Part shown: positions 25,596-34,776 of the stretch, piece after piece
How the letters are laid out: each line of letters starts with the position of its first letter
Numbering within the stretch: position 1 is the first letter of the stretch
Assembly (NCBI RefSeq): GCF_029633825.1
Contig: NZ_CP090640.1
Coordinates: 2,046,001-2,110,000, forward strand
DNA length: 64,000 nucleotides
From: Burkholderia contaminans
Lineage (GTDB): Bacteria > Pseudomonadota > Gammaproteobacteria > Burkholderiales > Burkholderiaceae
Reading direction: 5' to 3'
Program-made: the position numbers and the translations under genes
The notes under the pieces: model-generated
The model's input: only the letters and a program-made list of their open reading frames with translations
Database searches by the model: none
Told to the model about the DNA's origin: nothing

Positions 25596-26813
25596 ATGTC
25601 TCACGTCATCCGACGCCGGCCCGATGCCCGGCTGATCCTGTTGCTCGGCGCGCTCGCCGCCTGCGGGCCGATCGCTACCGACATGTACCTGCCGAGCCTG
25701 CCGTCGATCGCCCACGGCTTCTCCGTCAGCCCCGGCGCCGCGCAGCGCACGCTCACGAGCTTCATGGCCGGCTTCTCGGTCGGGATGCTGCTGTACGGCC
25801 CGCTGTCCGACACGTGGGGCCGACGCCCCGTGCTGCTCGGCGGCATCGCGCTGTTCACGCTCGCGAGCATCGGCTGCTTCGTGTCGACGTCGATCGACAT
25901 GCTGATCCTCGTGCGCTTCCTGCAGGCGCTTGGCGCCGGCGCGGCATCGGTGCTGTCGCGTGCGATCGCGCGCGACGCGCATGAGCCGACCGACGCGGCG
26001 AAGGTGCTGTCGATGGTGGCGATCGTCACCGCGGTCGGGCCGCTGCTCGCGCCGCTGATCGGCGGTCAGATCCTGCGCTTCTCCGGTTGGCGCGGCGTAT
26101 TCGTCGTGCTGGCCGTGTTCGGTGCGATATGCGCGACGACCGCGTACTTGCGCGTGCCCGAGACCTGGCCGAAGGAGCGGCGCAAGAGCGCGGCCGTGCT
26201 CGCGTCGTTCGCTTCATACGGGCGCATCCTGTCCGATCCCGTCGCCTGGGGGCACATGCTGTGCGGCGGGATGGCGTTCGCGTCGATGTTCTCGTACATC
26301 ACCGCGACGCCGTTCGTGTACATCGAGTATTTCCACGTGTCGCCGCAACACTACGGGCTGCTGTTCGGCCTGAACGTCGTCGGCATCATGATCGGCAACT
26401 TCGCGAACACGCGGCTCGTCGGTCGCCTCGGTTCGCTGCGCATCATCGCGGCCGCGTCGCTCGTGAGCTGCATCGCGTCGCTCGCGGTCGCGCTCGTCGC
26501 GCTGACCGGGTGGGGCGGGCTGTGGTCGATCGTCGTGTGCCTGTTCTTCGTCGTCGGCGTGGTCGGGATCCTGTCGGCGAACTGCACGACCGACCTCATG
26601 CATCGCTATCCGCACAACGCGGGCGCGTCGGCGGCCGTGTTCGGCGCGATGCAGTTGGCGCTCGGCGCGCTCGCGAGCGTCGCGATCGGCGCACTCGCGG
26701 ACGGCACGCCGTTCGCGATGGGCGTGACGATCGGTGTTTCGGGCGTGCTGTGTCTCGCCGGACGCTACCTCGTGCTGCGCTGGCATGGTCGGCCCGTGAA
26801 AGCGGGCGCTTGA
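25596..26813 (+). CDS. Bcr/CflA family multidrug efflux MFS transporter
   Basis: A 405-residue, 12-helix drug:proton antiporter. The early CGPIATDMYLPSLPSI motif, the loop 2-3 signature GPLSDTWGRRPVL, and the antiporter motif C region VGPLLAPLIGGQIL are those of the Bcr/CflA (DHA1) group, which exports bicyclomycin, chloramphenicol or related compounds. ATG 25596 (MSHVIRRRPDAR) begins just before the first helix; longer in-frame starts extend over non-conserved sequence. Confidence 0.92.
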   Translation: MSHVIRRRPDARLILLLGALAACGPIATDMYLPSLPSIAHGFSVSPGAAQRTLTSFMAGFSVGMLLYGPLSDTWGRRPVLLGGIALFTLASIGCFVSTSIDMLILVRFLQALGAGAASVLSRAIARDAHEPTDAAKVLSMVAIVTAVGPLLAPLIGGQILRFSGWRGVFVVLAVFGAICATTAYLRVPETWPKERRKSAAVLASFASYGRILSDPVAWGHMLCGGMAFASMFSYITATPFVYIEYFHVSPQHYGLLFGLNVVGIMIGNFANTRLVGRLGSLRIIAAASLVSCIASLAVALVALTGWGGLWSIVVCLFFVVGVVGILSANCTTDLMHRYPHNAGASAAVFGAMQLALGALASVAIGALADGTPFAMGVTIGVSGVLCLAGRYLVLRWHGRPVKAGA

Positions 26814-26840
26814 GCCGCGTGGCCAGCCGGGCCGCACAAT

Positions 26841-26880
26841 GAAAAACGCCACCGTGCGCGCTGCGCCGGTGGCGTTCTCG
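26841..26880. terminator. Bidirectional terminator between Bcr pump and glk-hexR
   Basis: AACGCCACCG / CGGTGGCGTT arms with a 12-nt loop. The A-run at 26842-26846 gives a good T-run on the minus strand for glk-hexR; the plus-strand side is weaker. Confidence 0.85.
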
Positions 26881-26915
26881 TTTGGAACGCGGCAAGCGGC
26901 TGCTGCCGCGCCGCG

Positions 26916-28844
26916 TCAATCCCGCGTGACGTCCTTCGCCGCCGGTGACGCGCCGTGGCTCAGCCAGTCGAGCACGTCGGCCGTTTCGTCGTCGCTCGCC
27001 CGCGCGCGCGCCTGCGCGACAGCCTCCGGCAACTCGCCGTTGGTCGACGCGCGACGGATCGCGACGCCGACCGCGAGGATGTCGATCATCAGCAGATGCA
27101 GGATCCGCGAGATCATCGACAACTGCGATTCACGCATCTCGATGTGATCGGTCTCGAGCGCGACGGTCGCGCGCTTCGCGAGCGGCGTGTTGCTCGACGT
27201 GATCGCGATCACCTTCGCGCCGGCCTGCATCGCGACGTCGAGCACGCGCAGCAGTTCGGGCGCGCGTCCCGACTTCGACACCGCGACGATCACGTCGCCC
27301 TTGCCGAGCAGCGCGGCCGATGCGGCCTGCATGTACAGGTCGCCGTACGCGATCGTCGGGATCCCGAAGCGGAAGAACTTGTAGTGCGCGTCCTGCGCGA
27401 CGATGTTCGAGTTGCCGAGCCCGTAGAACTCGATGCGCCGCGCGCCGTTCAGGATCTCGATCGCGTTCTCGACGTGCTCGAAATTCAGGTGCTCGCGCAG
27501 CTGCAGGATCGCGGACACCGTGTTGTCGAGCACCTTCGCGCCGAAATCGGTGGCCGTGTCGCCGAGATGCACCTGGCTGTGGCTCATCGGGATCGTGCCG
27601 GTGAGGCCGGTCGCCAGCTTCAGCTTGAAATCCGACAGCCCCTGGCAGCCGAGCGAGCGGCAGAAGCGGATCACCGTCGGCTGGCTCACGTCGGCCTTGC
27701 GCGCGATGTCGACGATCGGATCGTTGATGATCGAGCGCGGATGGTTCAGCGCGAGATCGGCGACGCGGCGCTCGGCCGGCGTCAGCGCGTCACGCATCTG
27801 GCGGATCCGCTCGAACACGGCCGACGACGCACCGCCCGAGCGGTTCGACAACTGCTCCGCGAGAATCGCCGATACGCCGAGGAACGCCGGGTATTCGGCG
27901 GTGATCAGGTAGGTCGGGATGTTCTCGAGGTAGTGCGTGAAGCGGCCCTTCGCCTCGAAGCGCGCGCGGAACGACGAGCGCGTGAACAGCTCGCCCAGCT
28001 TCAGCGCGACGCCGCCGCCGATGTACACGCCGCCGAGCGCGCCGAGCGTCAGCGCGACGCTGCCCGCGAACGCGCCGAGAATCCCGCAGAAGCACTCGAC
28101 CGTCTCGAGCGCGAGTGCGTCGCCCGCATGCGCGCGCTCGACGATCTCGACCGTGTCGACGGACGCGGCCACGCGCTTCTTGTCGCGCGCGGCGAGCGCA
28201 CGATAGATGATCTCCATGCCGGGGCCGGCGCACACGCGCTCGAACGACACGTGCGGAAACTTCTTGCGCGCGTATTGCAGCACGAGATCCTCGCGCTCGT
28301 CCTGCGGCGCGAACGATGCGTGACCGCCTTCGCTGCCGAGCGCGATCCAGCGGTCGTCGGCCGGAATCAGGCCCGACACGCCGAGCCCGGTGCCGGGCCC
28401 GAGCAGGCCGATCACGCTGTTCTGGCGGCGCGTGCCGCCGCCGACCTGCACGCGCTGCGCGTCGGTCAGGCCGGGCAGCGCCATCGCGAGCGCGGTGAAA
28501 TCGTTGACGACGAGCAGCGTGTCGAAGCCGAGCGCGCGTCGCGTCGCCTCGATCGAGAAGCTCCAGTCGTGGTTGGTCATCGTGACCTGGTCGCCGTCGA
28601 CCGGGTTCGCGATCGCGATCGCCGCGTGGTTCACGCGGCTGATCTTCACGTCCTTCAGATACTTGCGGATCGCGTCGGTGATCGTCGGATAGTCGGCGCC
28701 GGGATAGACGCGGATCTGCGTGATCTCGCCCGGGCCGGTTTCCAGCGCGAAGCGCGCGTTGGTGCCGCCGACGTCCGCGAGCAGCCGCGGGCCGTCGGCA
28801 TGCTGGCCTGCGACGGCCGCCTTACTTTGCGCACCAGTAGACAT
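26916..28844 (-). CDS. glk: Bifunctional glucokinase / HexR (RpiR family) regulator
   Basis: A 642-residue fusion. Residues 20 to about 340 are an E. coli-type glucokinase ([17 protein letters not shown] loop, [33 protein letters not shown]). Residues from about 355 on are an RpiR/HexR regulator: helix-turn-helix with [19 protein letters not shown], then a SIS sugar-phosphate domain ([26 protein letters not shown]). It should phosphorylate glucose and, through the SIS domain, sense an Entner-Doudoroff intermediate. It overlaps pgl by 23 bases and is the last gene of a zwf-pgl-glk/hexR unit. Confidence 0.95.
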   Translation of the reverse strand: MSTGAQSKAAVAGQHADGPRLLADVGGTNARFALETGPGEITQIRVYPGADYPTITDAIRKYLKDVKISRVNHAAIAIANPVDGDQVTMTNHDWSFSIEATRRALGFDTLLVVNDFTALAMALPGLTDAQRVQVGGGTRRQNSVIGLLGPGTGLGVSGLIPADDRWIALGSEGGHASFAPQDEREDLVLQYARKKFPHVSFERVCAGPGMEIIYRALAARDKKRVAASVDTVEIVERAHAGDALALETVECFCGILGAFAGSVALTLGALGGVYIGGGVALKLGELFTRSSFRARFEAKGRFTHYLENIPTYLITAEYPAFLGVSAILAEQLSNRSGGASSAVFERIRQMRDALTPAERRVADLALNHPRSIINDPIVDIARKADVSQPTVIRFCRSLGCQGLSDFKLKLATGLTGTIPMSHSQVHLGDTATDFGAKVLDNTVSAILQLREHLNFEHVENAIEILNGARRIEFYGLGNSNIVAQDAHYKFFRFGIPTIAYGDLYMQAASAALLGKGDVIVAVSKSGRAPELLRVLDVAMQAGAKVIAITSSNTPLAKRATVALETDHIEMRESQLSMISRILHLLMIDILAVGVAIRRASTNGELPEAVAQARARASDDETADVLDWLSHGASPAAKDVTRD

Positions 28845-29502
28845 CGAGCTGGGTCCCCTTGTCGTTGGCCAGTTGGGAAATCGCGTTCTTCTGCAGCGAT
28901 GCGGCTGCGGCGTCGAGCACCGCGCGTTTGCGTTCGCCCGCGATCAGCAGGAACAGCCGGTCGACGCGCTTGAGCGCATCGAGCGAGAAGCTCACGCGTG
29001 CATGCGGCGCAGCGCCGGGATGGACGGCGACGAAACGCTCGGGCGTCGTGATCGCGTGATCCCATTCGGGCGCATCGGCGAAGATCGACGCGGTATGGCC
29101 GTCCTCGCCCATGCCGAGCACCGCGACGGTCGGCACGCGGTAGTCGGCGTTTGCGTTCAGCGCGGCGACGTGTGCGTCGAGCGCGGCGCGCGTGTCGACG
29201 AGCGGCAGGAAGCGGGCAGGGGCGGCTGCGTGCTGCAGCAGCGTGTCGCGCACGAGGTGCGCGTTGCTGGCGGCGTCGTCCTCCGGCACCCAGCGGTCGT
29301 CGACCAGCGTCACGTCGACGCCGGCCCAGTCGAGCGCCGCGTGCGACAGCGTTTGCAGGAACGGGCGCGGGCTCGTGCCGCCGGACACCGCGAGCGTCGG
29401 GCGCGCGGGGCCGGCGAGCGCGGCGCGCAGCGCATCGCCGACGGCGCGCGCGAGCGCTTCGCTTTGCGCTTCCTGGGTGTCGAAAGCGTGAATCTCGATC
29501 AC
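28822..29502 (-). CDS. pgl: 6-phosphogluconolactonase
   Basis: A 226-residue enzyme hydrolysing 6-phosphogluconolactone, the product of Zwf. [34 protein letters not shown] and [20 protein letters not shown] are the family motifs in order. It starts 88 bases after zwf and its end overlaps the glk-hexR start, consistent with one transcript. Confidence 0.96.
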   Translation of the reverse strand: MIEIHAFDTQEAQSEALARAVGDALRAALAGPARPTLAVSGGTSPRPFLQTLSHAALDWAGVDVTLVDDRWVPEDDAASNAHLVRDTLLQHAAAPARFLPLVDTRAALDAHVAALNANADYRVPTVAVLGMGEDGHTASIFADAPEWDHAITTPERFVAVHPGAAPHARVSFSLDALKRVDRLFLLIAGERKRAVLDAAAASLQKNAISQLANDKGTQLDVYWCAK

Positions 29503-29590
29503 ATCTCCTCCGGACTGCTTTGTCTGTTCAAATCGTACGAATCGTGGAGCACGTTGCCGCGCACGCTGGCGTGCGCGGCAACGGTTTGCA

Positions 29591-31060
29591 TCAGTTCTCT
29601 TCTTCGAGCCAGCAGGTGTCGTGCTGCGCGAGCATCGCGCTCGCCGCGGCCGGCCCCCACGTGCCTGCCGCGTAGGGCTTCGGCGGCTTCAGCGTGCGCG
29701 CCCATTCGTTCAGGATAGGCTCGACCCAGCGCCATGCGGCTTCCTGTTCGTCGCGGCGCACGAAGAGGGCGAGACGGCCGTTGATCACGTCGAGCAGCAG
29801 GCGCTGGTACGCCTCCATCTGCCCTTCCTTGAAGAACTGGTCGAACGCGAGGTCGAGGTGCACGCTCGCGAGGTTCATCCCTTCGCCGGGCTGCTTCGCG
29901 AGGCAGTACAGGCGGATCGTCTCGTTCGGCTGCAGCCGGATCACGAGGCGGTTCGAACCGGGGCGCAGCGCGGTCGGCCCGAGCGCCGAATGCGGCACCG
30001 GGCGGAAATTGACGACGATCTCCGCGACGCGATCGGCCAGCCGCTTGCCGGTGCGCAGGAAGAACGGCACGCCGGCCCAGCGCCAGTTCTCGATCTCGAC
30101 CTTCAGCGCGACGAAGGTTTCGGTCTGGCTGTCGGGCTTCACGCCCGGCTCGGTCGCGTAGGCCGGCACCTGCGCGCCCTTGATCACGCCCGCATGATAC
30201 TGGCCGCGCACGGCCACCTTGCCGATGTCGCGCGGATCGACGGGCTTCAGCGCGCGCAGCACGCGCAGCTTTTCGTCGCGCACCGAATCCGAATCCATCG
30301 AATGCGGCGGCTCCATCGCGACGATCGACAGCAACTGCAGCAGGTGGTTCTGCACCATGTCGCGCAGCGCGCCGGTATTGTCGTAGAAATCGCCGCGCGC
30401 CTCGACGCCGAGCTCCTCGGCGATCGTGATCTGGATGCTCTCGACCCATTCGCGGCGCCACAGCGGCTCGAACAGCGCATTGCCGAAGCGCAGCGCGAGC
30501 AGGTTCTGCACGGGTTCTTTGCCGAGGTAGTGGTCGATCCGGTAGATCTGGCCTTCCGCGAAGATCTCGCCGACCGCGTCGTTGATCGCGTTCGACGACT
30601 TCAGGTCGTAGCCGAGCGGCTTCTCGAGCACGATGCGCGAGCCTTCGCTCAGGCCGACCGCCGCGAGCGCCTTGCAGATCGGCACGAACAGCGACGGGCC
30701 CGTTGCCAGATAGAACACGCGGATGCCGGGCAGCGATGCCACCGCGTCGCGCAGCACGACGTAGTCTTCCGCGCGGCCGAGATCGAGGTGCACGTACTCG
30801 ATGCGATCGAGGAAGGACTTCCACGCGGCTTCGTCGAACGCCTTGCCGGCGGCCTTGGCCGCGTGCGGCTTCACGTGCGTGTCGACCCATTCGAGATAGG
30901 ACGCCCGATCCGATTCATGACGCGCCACGGCGACGATCCGGCCGCTCTCCGCCAGCATGTTCGCACGGTGCGCTTCGAACAGCGCAGGCAGGATCTTGCG
31001 CATCGACAGATCGCCGGTGCCGCCGAAAAGTACGAAGGTAAAGCTGGAATCGGTATGCAT
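29591..31060 (-). CDS. zwf: Glucose-6-phosphate 1-dehydrogenase
   Basis: A 489-residue NAD(P)-dependent dehydrogenase for the first oxidative step of the pentose phosphate and Entner-Doudoroff routes. The coenzyme loop FGGTGDLSMRKILPALF, the active-site RIDHYLGKEPVQN and FFLRTGKRL are present. It heads the operon with pgl and glk/hexR and is divergent from the sugar ABC importer; the HexR-type palindrome lies 69 bases upstream of its start. Confidence 0.97.
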   Translation of the reverse strand: MHTDSSFTFVLFGGTGDLSMRKILPALFEAHRANMLAESGRIVAVARHESDRASYLEWVDTHVKPHAAKAAGKAFDEAAWKSFLDRIEYVHLDLGRAEDYVVLRDAVASLPGIRVFYLATGPSLFVPICKALAAVGLSEGSRIVLEKPLGYDLKSSNAINDAVGEIFAEGQIYRIDHYLGKEPVQNLLALRFGNALFEPLWRREWVESIQITIAEELGVEARGDFYDNTGALRDMVQNHLLQLLSIVAMEPPHSMDSDSVRDEKLRVLRALKPVDPRDIGKVAVRGQYHAGVIKGAQVPAYATEPGVKPDSQTETFVALKVEIENWRWAGVPFFLRTGKRLADRVAEIVVNFRPVPHSALGPTALRPGSNRLVIRLQPNETIRLYCLAKQPGEGMNLASVHLDLAFDQFFKEGQMEAYQRLLLDVINGRLALFVRRDEQEAAWRWVEPILNEWARTLKPPKPYAAGTWGPAAASAMLAQHDTCWLEEEN

Positions 31061-31117
31061 GTGTCTCCGCCGTGTTGGGGGTGCCCGGAAGCGATCCGTA
31101 GTGCGATAAAAATATTT

Positions 31118-31146
31118 TTGACACTGAATTGTAGTTTAACTACAAT
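31118..31146 (+). promoter_or_regulatory. Sigma-70 promoter of sugar ABC operon
   Basis: A consensus TTGACA (31118-31123), 17-base spacer and TACAAT (31141-31146). Transcription toward the importer would begin near 31153, leaving a leader of about 340 bases before the binding-protein gene. Confidence 0.85.
31129..31145. promoter_or_regulatory. HexR-type operator palindrome
   Basis: TTGTAGTTTAACTACAA, a perfect 8-bp inverted repeat around one central T. It fits the TTGT-N(7-9)-ACAA form known for HexR sites. It covers the spacer and nearly all of the -10 hexamer of the importer promoter, so bound regulator should block that promoter; zwf lies on the other side. Confidence 0.75.
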
Positions 31147-31491
31147 CCGCCGCAAGGGGTAGCACCTGGGTGAAGAAAAAAAGAAGTGCGGTCGATGAAC
31201 TGCGCGAGCTTCGCCTTCGGGAACGCCTTGTGCCGAATGTTATCGGACATTGACGGCGCGCATCGTCAGCGCGGCGTCGGCCCCGGGCTCGCGCCGCATC
31301 ATCGCGGCGGGCCAGAAACACAAAGAGGAGACACGCCGTTGAATCTCGATTCACGCTTTCTGTAAGAGCCCGGCCGGTCATCGGCCCCGTACGCTGCATG
31401 CGTCCCGCGGCTCGATTTCCCCGTCGTTATCAAGAAGCCGGTTCCCCGTCCGGGAACCTCACGAGTTGATTCAGTCTGGAGGAGATAAGTA
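31147..31491 (+). other. Long leader of the sugar ABC operon
   Basis: About 340 bases without a conventional gene. It holds the inverted repeat AATGT-TATCGG-ACATT (31236-31251), a strong AGAGGAG ribosome site followed by an eight-codon ORF, and a GGTTCCC-CGTCC-GGGAACC hairpin (31440-31458) just before the gtsA ribosome site. Confidence 0.5.
31339..31365 (+). CDS. Possible leader peptide, eight codons
   Basis: TTG 31339 to TAA 31363-31365 encodes MNLDSRFL if TTG starts. AGAGGAG at 31324-31330 lies eight bases before it, a better ribosome site than many real genes have. It may tune downstream expression, or the ribosome site may be fortuitous. Confidence 0.25.
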   Translation: MNLDSRFL

Positions 31492-32739
31492 ATGAAAGTT
31501 CGCTCGATCATGGGCGCGCTCTGCGCCGCAGGTCTGATGGCTGGCGCCGTGGCGGCGCAGGCAGCCGAGAATGTGACGGTGCTGCACTGGTGGACCTCGG
31601 GTGGCGAGTCGAAGGCCGTCGGCGTGCTGAAGGACGACGTGCAGAAGCAGGGCTACGTGTGGAAGGACTTCGCGGTCGCGGGCGGCGCCGGCGCCGCGGC
31701 CATGACCGCGCTGAAGACCAAGGTGATCAGCGGCGACGCACCGTCGGCCGCGCAGATCAAGGGCCCGCTGATCCAGGACTGGGCCGACCAGGGCGTGCTC
31801 GTCAACATCGATTCCGCTGCCGGCGACTGGAAGCAGAACCTGCCGCCGGAAATCGACAAGATCATCAAGTACAAGGGCCACACCGTCGCGGCGCCGTTCT
31901 CGGTGCACCGCGTGAACTGGCTGTACATCAACAAGGCCGCGCTCGACAAGGTCGGTGCGAAGGTGCCGACCACCTGGCCTGAATTCTTCGCGGTGGCCGA
32001 CAAGCTGAAGGCCGCGGGCATCCAGCCGGTCGCGATGGGCGGCCAGCCGTGGCAGGACCTGACGCTGTGGGAAGACGTCGTGCTGTCGCAGGGCCCGGCG
32101 TTCTACAAGAAGGCGCTGGTCGACCTCGACCAGGCGACGCTGACCTCGCCGCAGATGCTGTCCGTGTTCGACACGGTGCGCAAGATCCAGGGCTACTTCG
32201 ATACCGGCCGTAACGGCCGCGACTGGAACCTCGCGACCGCGATGGTGATCAACGGCAAGGCCGGCATGCAGTTCATGGGCGACTGGGCGAAGGGCGAGTT
32301 CGAGAACGCCGGCAAGAAGGCGGGCAAGGACTACATCTGCGCGGCGGTGCCGGGCACGGCGAATGCGTACACGTTCAACGTCGATTCGTTCGTGTTCTTC
32401 CAGCAGAAGGGCGAGAAGGCGGCAACGCCGGGCCAGCTCGCGCTCGCGAAGACGATCATGACGCCGGACTTCCAGGAACAGTTCAGCCTGCTGAAGGGTT
32501 CGGTGCCGGTACGCCTCGGCGTGAAGATGGACAAGTTCGACGACTGCGCGAAGAAGTCGTACGCCGACGAGCAGACCGCGATCAAGTCGGGCGGCTTCGT
32601 TCCGTCGCTCGCGCACGGGATGGCGCAGAGCGACGCGACCGCCGGCGCGATCACGGACGTCGTGACGAAGTTCATGAACTCGCAGCAGGATTCGAAGAGC
32701 GCGGTCGCCGCGCTCGCGAAGGCCGCGAAGGTCAAGTAA
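31492..32739 (+). CDS. gtsA: Sugar ABC transporter, periplasmic binding protein
   Basis: A 415-residue secreted binding protein (signal peptide MKVRSIMGALCAAGLMAG, cleaved near AQAAE). ENVTVLHWWTSGGESKAV, GDAPSAAQIKGPLIQDWADQG and MGDWAKGEFENAGKKAGKDY match glucose/mannose-binding proteins of the GtsA type (family 1 solute-binding proteins). GGAGGA at 31479-31484 precedes ATG. It is followed by an intra-operon terminator, likely making the binding protein more abundant than the membrane parts. Glucose as substrate is suggested by the neighbouring glucose-catabolic genes. Confidence 0.92.
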   Translation: MKVRSIMGALCAAGLMAGAVAAQAAENVTVLHWWTSGGESKAVGVLKDDVQKQGYVWKDFAVAGGAGAAAMTALKTKVISGDAPSAAQIKGPLIQDWADQGVLVNIDSAAGDWKQNLPPEIDKIIKYKGHTVAAPFSVHRVNWLYINKAALDKVGAKVPTTWPEFFAVADKLKAAGIQPVAMGGQPWQDLTLWEDVVLSQGPAFYKKALVDLDQATLTSPQMLSVFDTVRKIQGYFDTGRNGRDWNLATAMVINGKAGMQFMGDWAKGEFENAGKKAGKDYICAAVPGTANAYTFNVDSFVFFQQKGEKAATPGQLALAKTIMTPDFQEQFSLLKGSVPVRLGVKMDKFDDCAKKSYADEQTAIKSGGFVPSLAHGMAQSDATAGAITDVVTKFMNSQQDSKSAVAALAKAAKVK

Positions 32740-32750
32740 CGCGCGACAGG

Positions 32751-32787
32751 CGCCCGGCCGGAAACGCTTCATCGGCCGGGCGTTTTT
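32751..32787 (+). terminator. Intra-operon attenuating terminator after gtsA
   Basis: CGCCCGGCCG / CGGCCGGGCG perfect 10-bp stem with a 12-nt loop and five T residues, between the binding-protein and first permease genes. Confidence 0.88.
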
Positions 32788-32878
32788 GCATGTGCAGCAA
32801 ACGGGCTCGCCCGCGAAGCCCGTGCCGTACCCGGCGCCGGCCCGGCCTGCGTCGCCCTCGTTCCAGGAGTCGAATCAA

Positions 32879-33817
32879 GTGGCTGCCCCTCTTAGCGGAA
32901 ACGGATCCGGCGCTGCCGCCGCGCGGCGTACGTCGCCGATGTCGGCCTTCGCCGATCGCTGGATCCCGAAGCTCGTGCTTGCGCCGAGCGTCGCGATCGC
33001 CGTGGTGTTCATCTACGGCTTCATCCTGATTACCGGCTATCTGTCGCTGACCAATTCGCGGCTGTTGCCGAACTACGAATTCGACGGCTTCGGCCGTTAC
33101 TCGGACCTGTTCCAGAACGACGTATGGTGGACGTCCGCCGCGAATCTCGGCTGGTTCGGGATCCCGTTCATCGTGATCTGCGTCGCGCTCGGGCTGTTCC
33201 TCGCGATCCTGCTCGACCAGCGGATCCGCAATGAAGGCGCGCTGCGCGCCGTCTTCCTCTATCCGATGGCGCTGTCGTTCATCGTCACCGGCACCGCCTG
33301 GCAGTGGATCCTGAACCCGGGCCTCGGCCTCGAGAAGGTGATGCACGACTGGGGCTGGACGAGCTTCTCGTTCGGCTGGCTCGACGATCCGGACAAGGCG
33401 ATCTTCTGCGTGGTGATCGCGGCCGTGTGGCAGTCGACCGGCTTCGTGATGGCGCTGTTTCTCGCGGGGCTGCGCGGTGTCGACGCGGAGATCTTCAAGG
33501 CCGCGCAGGTGGACGGCGCGACGCTGCCGACCATCTACCGCAAGATCGTGATTCCGAGCATGCGCCCGGTGTTCTTCTCGGTGCTGCTGATCCTCTGCCA
33601 CATCACGATCAAGACCTTCGACCTCGTCGTCGCGCTGACGGCGGGCGGCCCGGGCACGTCGTCGTCGCTGCCGGCCATGTTCATGTACACGTTTTCGTTC
33701 AACCGCGGCCAGCTCGGGCTCGGCGCGGCGTCCTCGGTGATGATGCTCGCGACCGTGGTCGCGGTGCTGGTGCCGCTGATGTATATGGAATCGAGGAGCA
33801 CCCGCAATGCAGCCTAA
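32879..33817 (+). CDS. gtsB: Sugar ABC transporter, permease 1
   Basis: A 312-residue inner-membrane permease with about six helices. The EAA-type loop that docks the ATPase is EIFKAAQVDGATLPTIYRKI, followed by IVIPSMRPVF. The start is GTG 32879, with CAGGAG ending nine bases upstream; the frame extends back to ATG 32786 but that lies inside the terminator and adds a low-complexity proline tail. Overlaps the second permease by 11 bases. Confidence 0.9.
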   Translation: MAAPLSGNGSGAAAARRTSPMSAFADRWIPKLVLAPSVAIAVVFIYGFILITGYLSLTNSRLLPNYEFDGFGRYSDLFQNDVWWTSAANLGWFGIPFIVICVALGLFLAILLDQRIRNEGALRAVFLYPMALSFIVTGTAWQWILNPGLGLEKVMHDWGWTSFSFGWLDDPDKAIFCVVIAAVWQSTGFVMALFLAGLRGVDAEIFKAAQVDGATLPTIYRKIVIPSMRPVFFSVLLILCHITIKTFDLVVALTAGGPGTSSSLPAMFMYTFSFNRGQLGLGAASSVMMLATVVAVLVPLMYMESRSTRNAA

Positions 33818-34664
33818 GATGACGATCAGCCGGGCAGTGATCTATGCGGCACTGATCCTGTTCGCGCTGTATTTCCTGTTTCCGATCTACGTGATGCTGT
33901 CGACGTCGTTCAAGGATCTCGACCAGCTGCGCACCGGCAACCTGCTGACGCCGCCCACCACGTGGACCGTCGACCCGTGGGTGAAGGCATGGAGCGGCGC
34001 GTGCACCGGCGTGCGCTGCGACGGCATGAAGCCGTTCTTCCTGAACTCGCTGCAGATGGTGATCCCGGCCGTGCTGATCTCGTCGCTGATCGGCGCGTTC
34101 AACGGCTATGTGCTTACGCACTGGCGCTTTCGCGGCGCGGATGCGCTGTTCACGATGATGCTGGTCGGCTGCTTCATCCCGTTCCAGGTGATCCTGCTGC
34201 CGATGGCGCGCCTGCAGGGGATGCTCGGCCTCGCCAACACGATTCCGGGCCTCGTGTTCGTGCACGTCGTGTACGGCATCGCGTTCACGACGATGTTCTT
34301 CCGCAACTTCTACGTGAGCGTGCCGGCCGAGCTCGTGAAGGCCGCGCGCATCGACGGCGCGGGCTTCTTCACGATCTTCACGAAGATCCTGCTGCCGGTG
34401 TCGCTGCCGATCTTCATGGTGTGCCTGATCTGGCAATTCACGCAGATCTGGAACGACTTCCTGTTCGGGATCGTGTTCTCCGGCGTCGATTCGATGCCGA
34501 TCACGGTTGCGCTGAACAACCTCGTTAACACGTCGACGGGCGTGAAGGAATACAACGTCGACATGGCGGGCGCGATCATCGCCGCGCTGCCGACGCTGCT
34601 CGTCTACATCGTCGCCGGCCGCTATTTCGTGCGCGGGCTGACGGCGGGCGCGGTGAAGGGGTAA
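33807..34664 (+). CDS. gtsC: Sugar ABC transporter, permease 2
   Basis: A 285-residue permease of the MalG/CUT1 group with six helices. AELVKAARIDGAGFFTIFTKI is the ATPase-docking loop, followed by LPVSLPIFMVCLIWQFTQIWND. It starts inside the end of permease 1 (11-base overlap), which couples translation of the two halves of the pore. A roughly 110-base gap precedes the ATPase gene. Confidence 0.93.
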   Translation: MQPKMTISRAVIYAALILFALYFLFPIYVMLSTSFKDLDQLRTGNLLTPPTTWTVDPWVKAWSGACTGVRCDGMKPFFLNSLQMVIPAVLISSLIGAFNGYVLTHWRFRGADALFTMMLVGCFIPFQVILLPMARLQGMLGLANTIPGLVFVHVVYGIAFTTMFFRNFYVSVPAELVKAARIDGAGFFTIFTKILLPVSLPIFMVCLIWQFTQIWNDFLFGIVFSGVDSMPITVALNNLVNTSTGVKEYNVDMAGAIIAALPTLLVYIVAGRYFVRGLTAGAVKG

Positions 34665-34776
34665 GCGCGGTTTCATCCGATACGACGAACCGGCCGCGCC
34701 TCGCGCGCGGCGCATCGAAACGAACCCGACGCGGCGCCAGAGTGCGCCGCGCGAGACGAGACAGAGGATTCACAGC

